NCBI RefSeq assembly: GCF_014645835.1
Contig: NZ_BMMM01000001.1
Span: forward strand, 310,001 to 374,000
From: Streptomyces albiflavescens
GTDB lineage: Bacteria > Actinomycetota > Actinomycetes > Streptomycetales > Streptomycetaceae
DNA: 64,000 nucleotides
Direction: 5' to 3'
Shown here: in pieces, positions 43,349 through 51,673 of the stretch
Layout: each line of letters starts with the position of its first letter
Numbering within the stretch: position 1 is the stretch's first letter
Program-made: the position numbers and the translations under genes
The notes under the pieces: model-generated
What the model saw: only the letters and a program-made list of their open reading frames with translations
The model's database searches: none
What the model was told of the DNA's origin: nothing

Positions 43349-44652
43349 CACCGATGACCACCGAGGAGGAGAAGACGACGGCACCGGCGGCACCGGCCGG
43401 ATCCGCCAAGCGGGCCCTCGTCGGCCGGCTGTCCTGGGGGCTGGCCGACCAGGCGGCCTCCAGCATCTCCAACTTCGCGGTGGGCATCTACGTGGCCCGC
43501 TCGCTGGGGGTGACTGCGTTCGGCGTGTTCAGCCTGGCCTGGGTGACCTATGGCGTAGTGCTCAACGTCTCCCGCGGGCTGGCCACCGACCCGCTCGTGG
43601 TGCGCTTCAGCGGCGCGTCGGAGACGTCCTGGCGCGGGGCGGTGGCCCGGTCGTCGGGTACCGCGCTCGGCGTCGGTACCGCCATCGGCGTGCCATGTCT
43701 GGTGGTCGGCCTTGCTCTCGGCGGCCGTGTGGGGCCCGCGTTCGCCTGCCTCGGGGTCATGCTGCCGGGGCTGCTGCTGCAGGACGCCTGGCGGTTCTCG
43801 TTCTTCGCCGCCGGCACCGGACGGAAGGCGTTCGTCAACGACCTCGTGTGGGGCATCGCGCTCGTCCCGGCCATGGTCGTGGCGGCCCACGTGGGCAGCG
43901 TGGCCGCTTTCGTGCTCGCCTGGGGCGCATCCGCCGCGGTCGCCGCCGCGTACGGCTGCCTCCAGTCCGGCATCCGGCCCCGGATGACCGGGGCGCGCGG
44001 GTGGCTTCGCGAGCAGCGCGATCTCGGCTACCGGTACCTCGTCGAGAACGTCAGCCTCAGCGGCGCGAGCCAGCTGCGGGCGTACGGGCTCGGCGCGCTC
44101 GTCGGGGTCGGCGCGGTGGGTGCGGTGCGGGGCGCCGAGCTCCTGCTCGGCCCGTTCCTCGCCGTACTGATGGGGCTGTCTCTGGTCACCGTCCCGGAGG
44201 CGGCCCGGGTGCTGCGGCTGGCCCCGCAGCGGCTCGGGAAGTTCTGCCTCCTCCTTGGCGGCGGGCAGGCCGCCGGCGCGCTGCTCTGGGGCGGGGCGCT
44301 GCTGCTGATGCCCGACCGGCTCGGCGAGCTCGTGCTCGGCGGAGTCTGGCACTCCGCCGCGCAGCTCATCGTGCCGATCACCCTCGGCGTCGCGGGCGCG
44401 GGCCTGGGCACCGGCGCGGCGGCCGGGCTGCGCGCGCTCGGCGCGGCCCGGCGCAGCCTGCGCTGCCAGCTGTTCGCCTCCGCCTGCTATGTCGGCGGCG
44501 GGCTCGGCGGGGCGGCCCTGGCCGGCACGGTCGGCTCGGCGTGGGGCGTCGCCGCCGCGACCGTCAGCGGCTCAGCCGTGTGGTGGCTGCAGCTGCGGTC
44601 CGCCCTGCGCGAGCGGCACCACAACTCCGTTCCCGAAGTGAGGACCTCATGA
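43345..44652 (+). CDS. Wzx-like polysaccharide flippase
   Basis: A 435-aa integral membrane protein with about 12 helices. The pattern is that of the MATE/MOP-type exporters (GLADQAASSISNFAVGIYVARSLGVTAFGVFSL near the N-terminus). It would turn over undecaprenyl-linked repeat units to the outer leaflet for the Wzy-like polymerase. GTG 43345 overlaps the previous stop (GTGA); ATG 43354 is three codons later and equally possible. Confidence 0.82.
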   Translation: MTPMTTEEEKTTAPAAPAGSAKRALVGRLSWGLADQAASSISNFAVGIYVARSLGVTAFGVFSLAWVTYGVVLNVSRGLATDPLVVRFSGASETSWRGAVARSSGTALGVGTAIGVPCLVVGLALGGRVGPAFACLGVMLPGLLLQDAWRFSFFAAGTGRKAFVNDLVWGIALVPAMVVAAHVGSVAAFVLAWGASAAVAAAYGCLQSGIRPRMTGARGWLREQRDLGYRYLVENVSLSGASQLRAYGLGALVGVGAVGAVRGAELLLGPFLAVLMGLSLVTVPEAARVLRLAPQRLGKFCLLLGGGQAAGALLWGGALLLMPDRLGELVLGGVWHSAAQLIVPITLGVAGAGLGTGAAAGLRALGAARRSLRCQLFASACYVGGGLGGAALAGTVGSAWGVAAATVSGSAVWWLQLRSALRERHHNSVPEVRTS

Positions 44653-45605
44653 CAGCCCAACCCAGGCTGAGCATCGGCCTGCCCGTGTACAACGGCGAGG
44701 AGTACCTGGCCGAGTCGCTCGACGCCCTGCTCGGCCAGACCTACGAGGACTTCGAGCTGGTCGTCTCCGACAACGCCTCGACCGACGCGACCCAGGACAT
44801 CTGCCGCAAGTACGCCGCGCAGGACTCACGTATCCGGTACCTGCGTCTGCCCCGGAACATCGGCGCCACGCCGAACCACAACCATGTGTTCGCCGAGTCC
44901 CGCGGCGAGCTGTTCAAGTGGGCCTCCCACGACGACCTTTACGGCCGAGACCTGCTGCGGCGCTGCGTGGAGGCGCTGGACGAACGGCCGGACGTGATCC
45001 TTGCGCACACCGGCCAGGCGGTCATCGACGGCGACGGCCGGGTGAAGGTGCCGTACGAGTACACGCTCGCCACCGACTCGCCGCACGCGCCGGAGCGCTT
45101 CCGCAGTCTGCTGTTCGAGCCGGGCGGCGACGACTTCTACGGGGTGATGCGGGCCGACATGCTGCGCCGGGTGAAACGGATGGACAGCTACCACCACGCG
45201 GACCGCACGTTCGTCGCCGAGATCACCCTGCACGGGCCCTTCCACCAGGTACCGGAACTCCTGTACTTCCGCCGCGACCACCCCACCCGCGCCGAGCGGG
45301 CGAACCCGTCCAAGCGCTCCCGGTGCGTCAACCTGGACCCGCGCCGGGCAGGCCTGCTGCACCCGACGCCCCGGCTGCTCGCCGAGTACGTCTGGGGCTT
45401 CGCCTCGGCGATCCGGCGGGCGCCGTTGTCCCCGGCCGACCGGCGCGCGTGCTTCCGCCATCTGGCCGCGTGGATGACCAGCCGGGTGCGGCCGGGCGCC
45501 GGCGAGCGGGTGGAGGACCGCGCCCCGGTCGACCCGGGCCGGCTCACCGTCTCCGTCGACGCCCTGGTCGCCGGCCGTGAGGGTCGTACCGGGGGGCAGG
45601 CATGA
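44649..45605 (+). CDS. GT2-family glycosyltransferase
   Basis: A 318-aa GT-A enzyme. It begins LSIGLPVYNGEEYLAESLDA, has DNASTDATQDIC and the metal-binding acidic pair in FKWASHDDLYG. The C-terminal part with YFRRDHPTRAERANPSKRSR is shared with GT2 proteins that use unusual nucleotide sugars. It overlaps the flippase gene by ATGA. As the only glycosyltransferase in the modification cassette, it is the candidate for transferring the finished rare sugar. Confidence 0.87.
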   Translation: MTAQPRLSIGLPVYNGEEYLAESLDALLGQTYEDFELVVSDNASTDATQDICRKYAAQDSRIRYLRLPRNIGATPNHNHVFAESRGELFKWASHDDLYGRDLLRRCVEALDERPDVILAHTGQAVIDGDGRVKVPYEYTLATDSPHAPERFRSLLFEPGGDDFYGVMRADMLRRVKRMDSYHHADRTFVAEITLHGPFHQVPELLYFRRDHPTRAERANPSKRSRCVNLDPRRAGLLHPTPRLLAEYVWGFASAIRRAPLSPADRRACFRHLAAWMTSRVRPGAGERVEDRAPVDPGRLTVSVDALVAGREGRTGGQA

Positions 45606-46834
45606 CGCCCGCGAACGGGAGTCCGGTGCGTGTCGGGGTGTTCGGTCTGCTCGGCTCCGGCAACCTCGGCAACGACGGGTCGCTGGAGGCCGTGCTCGGG
45701 TACCTCCGCGCCGCGCACCCGGAGGCGGTCGTGGACGCGCTGTGCGGCGGACCCGAGGTCGTCACGGCCCGGTACGGGATCCCCGCCACGCGGCTGCACT
45801 GGTACCGCGGGGAGTACCGGACCGCGTCGCGGGCGGGCGCGATCGCGGCGAAGGGTCTGGGCAAACTCGTCGACGCCGTGCGCACCGCCGCCTGGGCGCG
45901 CCGGCACGACGTGGTGATCGTGCCGGGCATGGGCGTCCTGGAGGCCACGCTGCCGCTGCGGCCGTGGGGCTTCCCGTACGCGCTGTTCCTGCTCTGCGCG
46001 AGCGGCCGGCTGGTCGGCACCCGGGTCGCGCTGGTCGGCGTCGGCGCCGCGCCGATCGGCAGCCGGCCAGTCCGGACCCTGGTGCGCTGGTCGGCCGGGC
46101 TGGCCGCCTACCGGTCGTACCGGGACGCCCCGTCCCGCGACGCGATGCGGGCGATGGGCGTGGACACCGCACGCGACGAGGTCCACCCGGACCTCGCGTT
46201 CGCCCTGCCGACGCCGCCGGCGAGCGCCCCCTCGGGCCCGTCGGGCCAGGTCTGTGTCGGCGTCATGGCCTTCCACGGCGGCAACGACGACCGCGCCCGG
46301 GCCGAGGAGATCCACCGACGCTACCTCGACGGGACGATCCGCTTCGTCCGCGCGCTGGTCGAGGACGGCAGGCCGGTCCGGCTGCTCAGCGGCGACGAGG
46401 TCGACCGGCCGGTGGTCGCCGCGATCCTCGACGCGGTGGACTCGCCGCTGGTCACCGCTGCCGAGGCGGCCTCGCTGGCCGACCTCATGAAGGAGACGGC
46501 GGCTGCCGACACCGTGGTGGCGACCCGGTACCACAACCTGATCTGCGCGCTGAAGGTCGGCACGCCGACGCTCGCCGTCAGCTATGCGGCGAAGAGCGAG
46601 GCGCTCATGGCCCAGATGGGGCTGGACGCGTACTGCCACCCGGCTCGCGAGGTCGACGCCGACCGGCTGCTCGAGCAGTTCCGGGACCTGGAGAAGCACT
46701 CGGCGGAGCTGCGGCGGACCCTCGCCGTGCGGAACCTGGCCGCCGCCCGGCAACTCCAGCACCAGTTCACCGTGTTGACGGCGGCCCTGTTCCCGGCGAC
46801 CGACCACGCCCACGCCTTGCGGGAGGCTCCATGA
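45602..46834 (+). CDS. Polysaccharide pyruvyl transferase family protein
   Basis: The product is 410 aa. The N-terminal Gly-rich loop VGVFGLLGSGNLGNDGSLEA and the C-terminal RYHNLICALKVGTPTLAVSY phrase mark the CsaB/GumL-like pyruvyl transferase family. Such enzymes add a ketal-linked pyruvate from phosphoenolpyruvate to a sugar, giving an acidic polymer. Ketal pyruvates are typical attachment points for S-layer-like and lectin-like domains. It overlaps the GT2 gene and the epimerase gene. Confidence 0.85.
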   Translation: MTPANGSPVRVGVFGLLGSGNLGNDGSLEAVLGYLRAAHPEAVVDALCGGPEVVTARYGIPATRLHWYRGEYRTASRAGAIAAKGLGKLVDAVRTAAWARRHDVVIVPGMGVLEATLPLRPWGFPYALFLLCASGRLVGTRVALVGVGAAPIGSRPVRTLVRWSAGLAAYRSYRDAPSRDAMRAMGVDTARDEVHPDLAFALPTPPASAPSGPSGQVCVGVMAFHGGNDDRARAEEIHRRYLDGTIRFVRALVEDGRPVRLLSGDEVDRPVVAAILDAVDSPLVTAAEAASLADLMKETAAADTVVATRYHNLICALKVGTPTLAVSYAAKSEALMAQMGLDAYCHPAREVDADRLLEQFRDLEKHSAELRRTLAVRNLAAARQLQHQFTVLTAALFPATDHAHALREAP

Positions 46835-47382
46835 AAGCGACCGAAGTCCCGGCGATCGCCGGCGCGTACCTGTTCGAGCCGACGCCGTATGCCGACGAGC
46901 GCGGCTTCTTCTGCCGCACCTTCGACGCCGACGTGGTCCGCTCGGTGGGCCTCGACCCGGACGCCTTCGTCCAGGACAGCCTGTCCCGCTCGGTCCGGGG
47001 CGTGCTGCGCGGCCTGCACCTGCGCTCCGGCGCCGGCGAGGCCAAGCTGGTGCGCTGCTCGTACGGGAGGATCTTCGACGTCGTCGTGGACCTGCGGGCG
47101 GACTCGCCGACCTACCGCAACCGAGCCACTTTCGAGCTGTCCGACGAGACACAGGTGACCCTGTACATCCCGGCGGGGTGCGCGCATGGCTTCCAGGCTC
47201 TGACCGAAACCGCCGACGTCTCGTACCGGATCGACCGCCCGCACGATCCGGCCGAGGACGTGACGATCGCCTTCGACGACCCGGAACTCGCCATTCCCTG
47301 GCCGCTGTCGGTCACATCGATGTCCCAGCGGGACCGGGAGGCGCCGAGCCTCGCCGAGGTCCTGAAGCAAAAGGAGAGTTGA
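46831..47382 (+). CDS. dTDP-4-dehydrorhamnose 3,5-epimerase family protein (RmlC-like)
   Basis: A 183-aa cupin. The active-site His lies in GVLRGLHLRSG; AGCAHGFQAL provides the second core element. In RmlC the catalytic Tyr region reads YKxTxYY; here it is YRIDRPHD, so the second Tyr is not obvious and the enzyme may epimerise only one carbon or act on another nucleotide sugar. ATG 46831 overlaps the preceding stop. The gene lies within the sugar cassette and is followed by the PLP-enzyme gene 7 bases later. Confidence 0.85.
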   Translation: MKATEVPAIAGAYLFEPTPYADERGFFCRTFDADVVRSVGLDPDAFVQDSLSRSVRGVLRGLHLRSGAGEAKLVRCSYGRIFDVVVDLRADSPTYRNRATFELSDETQVTLYIPAGCAHGFQALTETADVSYRIDRPHDPAEDVTIAFDDPELAIPWPLSVTSMSQRDREAPSLAEVLKQKES

Positions 47383-47389
47383 GGCCGGC

Positions 47390-48733
47390 GTGGACACTGA
47401 ACACACCGACAAGACCGGCGAGTTCCTCCTGCCCCGGTCGCGGATGGCGAACGAGCGACTGCACGCCATGATCCCCGGGGGCGCGCACACCTACGCCAAG
47501 GGCGACGACCAGTACCCCGAGAACCTGGCCCCGGTCATCAGCCACGGCCGCGGTGCCCACGTGTGGGACATCGACGGCAACCGCTACATCGAGTACGGCT
47601 CCGGCCTGCGATCGGTCAGCCTCGGCCACGCCCACCCACGCGTGATCGAGGCGGTGCGGCGGGAACTCGACCGCGGCAGCAACTTCGTCCGGCCGTCCAT
47701 CGTGGAGGTCGAGGCCGCGGAACGCTTCCTGGCCACGGTGCCGACCGCCGAGATGGTGAAGTTCGCGAAGAACGGCTCCGACGCCACGACCGCCGCGGTG
47801 CGCCTCGCCCGCGCCGCCACCGGGCGCCCGCGGGTGGCCATCTGCGCCGACCATCCGTTCTTCTCCGTCGACGACTGGTTCATCGGCACCACGCCGATGT
47901 CCGCCGGCATTCCGGCGGCGACCAACGAGCTCACCGTGACGTTCCCTTACGGGGACCTGGCCGCCACGGAGGAGCTGCTCACCCGGTACCAGGACGAGGT
48001 CGCCTGCCTGATCCTCGAACCCGCCACCCACACCGAGCCGCCGTCCGGGTACCTCGCCGGCCTGCGCGAGCTGGCCGACCGGCACGGCTGCGTACTGATC
48101 TTCGATGAGATGATCACCGGCTTCCGCTGGTCCGAGGCGGGCGCCCAGGGCCTGTACGGCGTCGTCCCCGACCTCTCCACGTTCGGCAAGGCGCTGGGCA
48201 ACGGATTCGCCGTCTCCGCGCTGGCCGGGCGCCGCGCTCTGATGGTGCGGGGCGGGCTGCGGCACTCCGGCGACCGGGTGTTCCTGCTGTCCACCACGCA
48301 CGGTGCGGAAACGCACTCGCTGGCCGCCGCGATGGCCGTGCAAACCACCTACGTCGAGGAGGGCGTCACCGCGCGGCTGCACACCCTCGGCGAGCGGTTG
48401 GCCGCCGGTGTCCGCGAGGCCGCGGCCGGCATGGGCGTCGGCGACCACATCGTCGTCCGGGGCCGGGCCAGCAACCTGGTCTTCGCCACCCTCGACGAGA
48501 ACCGGCAGCCGTCGCAGCAGTACCGCACCCTGTTCCTGCGCCGGCTCCTCGCGGGCGGGGTGCTGGCCCCGTCGTTCGTGGTGAGCAGCGCGCTCGACGA
48601 CGCCGACATCGATCACACCGTCGACGTGGTGGCCCAGGCATGTGCGGTGTACCGGAAGGCACTGGACGCCGCCGACCCCACCCCCTGGCTGGCCGGACGA
48701 CCGGTGAAGCCCGTATTCCGCCGCTTGGCGTGA
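47390..48733 (+). CDS. Glutamate-1-semialdehyde aminomutase-like PLP enzyme
   Basis: A 447-aa class III aminotransferase-fold protein. The cofactor site is visible: Asp239 in LIFDEMITGFRW and Lys267 in STFGKALGNG. It is closest in look to HemL (GSA aminomutase), but it is the last gene of a sugar locus and has IPGGAHTYAKGDDQYP near the N-terminus, a phrase known from aminotransferases in antibiotic- and capsule-type loci. It could transaminate a keto sugar or act on a small amino acid used to decorate the polymer. A true haem-synthesis role is unlikely at this place. Start GTG 47390. Confidence 0.85.
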   Translation: MDTEHTDKTGEFLLPRSRMANERLHAMIPGGAHTYAKGDDQYPENLAPVISHGRGAHVWDIDGNRYIEYGSGLRSVSLGHAHPRVIEAVRRELDRGSNFVRPSIVEVEAAERFLATVPTAEMVKFAKNGSDATTAAVRLARAATGRPRVAICADHPFFSVDDWFIGTTPMSAGIPAATNELTVTFPYGDLAATEELLTRYQDEVACLILEPATHTEPPSGYLAGLRELADRHGCVLIFDEMITGFRWSEAGAQGLYGVVPDLSTFGKALGNGFAVSALAGRRALMVRGGLRHSGDRVFLLSTTHGAETHSLAAAMAVQTTYVEEGVTARLHTLGERLAAGVREAAAGMGVGDHIVVRGRASNLVFATLDENRQPSQQYRTLFLRRLLAGGVLAPSFVVSSALDDADIDHTVDVVAQACAVYRKALDAADPTPWLAGRPVKPVFRRLA

Positions 48734-48738
48734 CGAGA

Positions 48739-48773
48739 CGTGCCGTGCCGTGCCGTGCCGTGACGTGACGTCA
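48739..48773. repeat. Pentanucleotide tandem repeat between convergent genes
   Basis: Seven consecutive 5-base units: CGTGC four times, CGTGA twice and CGTCA once. The last unit contains the stop codon of the PAP2 gene on the minus strand. There is no hairpin terminator in the 37 bases between the polysaccharide locus and the convergent PAP2 gene, so read-through in both directions is possible. A change in repeat number would only alter intergenic length. Confidence 0.7.
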
Positions 48774-49454
48774 GCGACGCTCCCGCCGACCGGCGTCGGC
48801 CGTCCGATCGATCTGCCGGTCGGCGATCCGGTCGACCAACCATGCGGTCACCGGTACCACCGCCAGCGCGGTGCACCAGCCGCCGAGGACGTCGGTCGGG
48901 TAGTGCGCTCCCAGAGCGACCTGCGCCCAGCCCATGGCGGCGCCTGCAACCAGCGCCCAGGCGAGCACGAGTAACGTGCCGGCCGTCCTGCCGAGGCCGA
49001 GCCGACCGATTACGAGTAGCGCCACCACGAGGGCGAGCGAGGTGGCCAAGGCGGCGTGCCCGCTCGGGTAGGACAGGTTGTCGCCGTGGATGGTGCGTCC
49101 CACCAGGTGCTTGAGCAGCGTCGTCGTCCCCACGGCCATGCCAACCCCAGCAACGACGAGCACCGCTGCGCGAGGACGCCGCAGCAGCAGGCAGCCCGTC
49201 ACGGTGGCCACGACCAGCGTCGCCGCTCCGGCGGGCTCCCCCCAGAAGTCCATGGCCAGAGCGACAGACCGCCACGGCGGCCGCACACTGTCCGCCGTCG
49301 GCTGGATGATCCACCTGTCCACGGTGCCAGGCTCGCTGTGGCCGGCGTACAGGACCCCGAGCACGACGACCACCAGCGCGGCGAGCGCCGCGATCAGCCC
49401 GAGCCGCGCGCGCAGCGATGGGGGCAGCACCGCGGGCGCCGGCCGGCCGGTCAT
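48771..49454 (-). CDS. PAP2-family membrane phosphatase
   Basis: A 227-aa protein with about five or six membrane helices. The phosphatase motifs are KHLVGRTIHGDN (motif 1), LSYPSGHAALAT (motif 2 with catalytic His) and VALGAHYPTDVLGGW (motif 3 with His and Asp). Motif 1 has Arg followed by Thr rather than Pro. Members dephosphorylate lipid phosphates such as undecaprenyl diphosphate or phosphatidate on the outer side of the membrane. It sits next to a polysaccharide locus that uses undecaprenyl carriers, but on the opposite strand and without shared control. Confidence 0.88.
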   Translation of the reverse strand: MTGRPAPAVLPPSLRARLGLIAALAALVVVVLGVLYAGHSEPGTVDRWIIQPTADSVRPPWRSVALAMDFWGEPAGAATLVVATVTGCLLLRRPRAAVLVVAGVGMAVGTTTLLKHLVGRTIHGDNLSYPSGHAALATSLALVVALLVIGRLGLGRTAGTLLVLAWALVAGAAMGWAQVALGAHYPTDVLGGWCTALAVVPVTAWLVDRIADRQIDRTADAGRRERR

Positions 49455-49654
49455 ACGCCCACCGCGTCCGGTCGACCCCGCTCATGACCGAGACGGGGAA
49501 AAGCCCACACACCATCGCAGACCATCCGGCAGATGCGATGCACCTCCCCCTCCCGTCGGGGGCGACGCCATGTCACCCGCCGCTACCGCGATGCCGCGCC
49601 CCGAGGACTGCCCGCTGCTGCCCGCCGACATGGCCGGGATCGTCAGATGTACGG
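49455..49654. other. Upstream region of the PAP2 gene, no gene seen
   Basis: The start of the PAP2 gene at 49454 faces this stretch. No plausible coding region is found until the transposase relic. CCCCCTCCCGTCGGGGGCG near 49546-49564 can fold into a short GC hairpin. Confidence 0.4.
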
Positions 49655-49830
49655 GCTGCGCACGGCTGGACCGAGCAAGATGGCAAACACGTCAAGCGCG
49701 CACTGGGCTGGGCCGACTTCCAGGCCCGCTCCGGCCAAGCGATCCAACGCCACTGACGCTGGTCGACGTGCCGTTCGGCTTCTGCTGGCGCCAACTCCCC
49801 AACAACGAGCCCCCCCGTCGTGTCTGACTT
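49655..49830 (+). pseudogene. Transposase relic
   Basis: One frame reads RAAHGWTEQDGKHVKRALGW followed by ADFQARSGQAIQRH and a stop; a neighbouring frame continues with TLVDVPFGFCWRQLPNN. Joined by a frameshift this resembles the C-terminal end of an actinobacterial DDE transposase (WxEQxYKxVKxELGWADFQVRSDxAIRRHxxLVxCAFxFCW, IS701-like, from memory). The N-terminal catalytic parts are not found, so only a fragment remains. I saw no terminal inverted repeats. Confidence 0.65.
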
Positions 49831-50164
49831 GGCCCGCGCAGGACCATGAGCCTGTGCAGCCCCGAACTCGCCGGCCTGTCCATCACCCTGGCCAAGAGCA
49901 TCGGAATCAGTCTCCCTTTGCCACCCTAACCAACAATGCGGTCGCGGCGGACCGCCGTCGGAAAGTCCGCGGGTCAACACTCCGCATATTTCGGTGTTGG
50001 CTCACTGTTCCGTGCCGGAGCCACGGGTGGGGAAGAACTCGAAGACCGACCCCCCCATCGGGTCGGCGAGGGCTCGGAAAGGGTCAGCCCTGCCCTGGGC
50101 CGGCTCGTTGATGGAAGGTGCCGAGAGGCGGTCAGGGGCAACTGTCCGCCGCAGGCCGGCGTCC
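49831..50164. other. Intergenic, 334 bases, no gene seen
   Basis: Between the transposase relic and the end of the MsrA gene. Codon usage is atypical for a Streptomyces gene and no ORF with an SD or a family match is present. It may be further decayed insertion-element DNA. Confidence 0.4.
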
Positions 50165-50686
50165 TCAGTTCGTCGTGTTCGAGGCCCGGCGAGGCAGCTT
50201 CCAGTTCGGTCGCGGGAAGTGGCACGTGTAGCCGTTGGGGTAGCGCTCCAGGTAGTCCTGGTGCTCGGGCTCCGCCTCCCAGAAGTCGCCCACCGGCTCG
50301 ACCTCCGTGACCACCTTGCCCGGCCACAGCCCGCTCGCATCGACGTCCGCGATGGTGTCCACTGCGACGCGGTGCTGGTCTTCGTCGGTGTAGTAGATGG
50401 CGGAGCGGTAGCTACGCCCGATGTCGTTGCCCTGGTGGTCCTTCGTGGTCGGATCGTGGATCTGGAAGAAGAATTCCAGGATGTCGCGGTAGTTCGTGGC
50501 CGTGGGGTCGAAGAGGATCTCGATGGCTTCGGCGTGATCTCCGTGATGGCGGTACGTTGCGTTCGGCGTGTCACCGCCGCTGTAGCCGACGCGCGTGGAC
50601 ACCACGCCCGGCTGCTTGCGGATCAGCTCCTGCATGCCCCAGAAACAACCGCCCGCCAGCACGGCTCGCTCTGTTCCCACTGTCAT
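50165..50686 (-). CDS. msrA: Peptide-methionine (S)-S-oxide reductase MsrA
   Basis: The product is 173 aa from ATG 50686, chosen because AGGGAG precedes it and the family motif follows at once ([13 protein letters not shown], catalytic Cys14). An in-frame start 28 codons upstream lacks such support. Other family marks are [25 protein letters not shown] and [21 protein letters not shown]. It repairs methionine-S-sulfoxide with reducing power from thioredoxin in the cytoplasm. The C-terminal tail ends [12 protein letters not shown], without the recycling Cys pair of larger MsrA proteins. Confidence 0.93.
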   Translation of the reverse strand: MTVGTERAVLAGGCFWGMQELIRKQPGVVSTRVGYSGGDTPNATYRHHGDHAEAIEILFDPTATNYRDILEFFFQIHDPTTKDHQGNDIGRSYRSAIYYTDEDQHRVAVDTIADVDASGLWPGKVVTEVEPVGDFWEAEPEHQDYLERYPNGYTCHFPRPNWKLPRRASNTTN

Positions 50687-50911
50687 CGGTCGCTCCCTGA
50701 CGCTCGAGTCCGGCGCGGTCGTTGACGTGCCGGTTGCACAGTCACCCAGCTTATTGCTGCCCGCGAGCAACCGACCAAGGGGCCCCGTGGGCCGCAGTGC
50801 TGGTGGAACCGGGAACCGGCCGTGGTCCCCGTACGCGCTGCCGCCTGCCCCGGTACGTGCTCACGCCGGCTGCCGGCCGCCGCACGTCCGGGCGCGCGGC
50901 CACCCGGACCG

Positions 50912-51631
50912 TCAAGCGGCTCCTCGGCCCGCGCCGGGCGTCGGGCCTGCGGCGATCGAGAAGGCCAGCACGAGGCCGTTGTCGGTGGCGTGCGCGGAGG
51001 TCAGCGCGACGCCGCGGGGCAGTCCGGTGACGGGCACGGTCCGGGGCTCGAGCTCGTTCCGCAGCTCGGAGGCGGCCGGCAGGGCAGCGAGGTCATCGAC
51101 CGCCATACTGCGGCCGAGGACGCTCACCGTCGTGGGCGTGATGGTGAAGGCGTCCGAGGTCGTGGACACCTTGGCTCGCACGGAGACCGGCAACCCCAGG
51201 GGGCCGACGCTCCCCCTGAGGATCAGGTCGCCGTCCTGGCCGCCGGCTGTCAGGCCGTCGCCCAGCGAGTCCAGGCGCCGGGTCACCTGGTCGTATCCGA
51301 CGGTGGCGGTCCCGGTACCGCCTGCGCTGTTGCCATCCGTCGTCACGTCCTTCAAGCGGACGGTCACGTCCATGACCGCGTGCTGACGGCGTACGCCCTT
51401 GGCGCTCACCTCGATGTCGCCGACCTCCCCGCCGAGGGTGCGCAGCCCTGCGATCGGCGTGGTGAGATCGGCGTGCACCGGCCCTTCCGGCTTCAGTCGG
51501 CGCGACGCCTGGGCGGCGATCCGCCCCTCGGTCCTGTGCTCGACCAGGAGATCGGTCGCGCACACGAGGGCGGCCAGGGTCGCGGTGATCGCGGCGAGGA
51601 TGCGGGTCTTGTTCCGACGGTTACCAGTCAT
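50912..51631 (-). CDS. LmeA-like phospholipid-binding protein (DUF2993)
   Basis: A 239-aa protein with an N-terminal membrane anchor or signal (RILAAITATLAALVCATDLL) and a DUF2993 domain: GPVHADLTTPIAGLRTLGGE, SVLGRSMAVDDLAALPAAS and GLPRGVALTSAHATDNGLVL. Mycobacterial LmeA of this family binds phospholipids and assists envelope lipoglycan maturation. It is encoded 42 bases downstream of the MMPL transporter on the same strand, so both likely act on envelope lipids together. Confidence 0.85.
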   Translation of the reverse strand: MTGNRRNKTRILAAITATLAALVCATDLLVEHRTEGRIAAQASRRLKPEGPVHADLTTPIAGLRTLGGEVGDIEVSAKGVRRQHAVMDVTVRLKDVTTDGNSAGGTGTATVGYDQVTRRLDSLGDGLTAGGQDGDLILRGSVGPLGLPVSVRAKVSTTSDAFTITPTTVSVLGRSMAVDDLAALPAASELRNELEPRTVPVTGLPRGVALTSAHATDNGLVLAFSIAAGPTPGAGRGAA

Positions 51632-51673
51632 GTGGTCACTTGCTCCGAAAGATCGGTCGGGCGGGTGAGGCGG

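Noticed and set aside
47390..48733. Calling the PLP enzyme HemL
   Set aside because: It belongs to the same fold, but it is the terminal gene of a sugar locus with no haem genes near.
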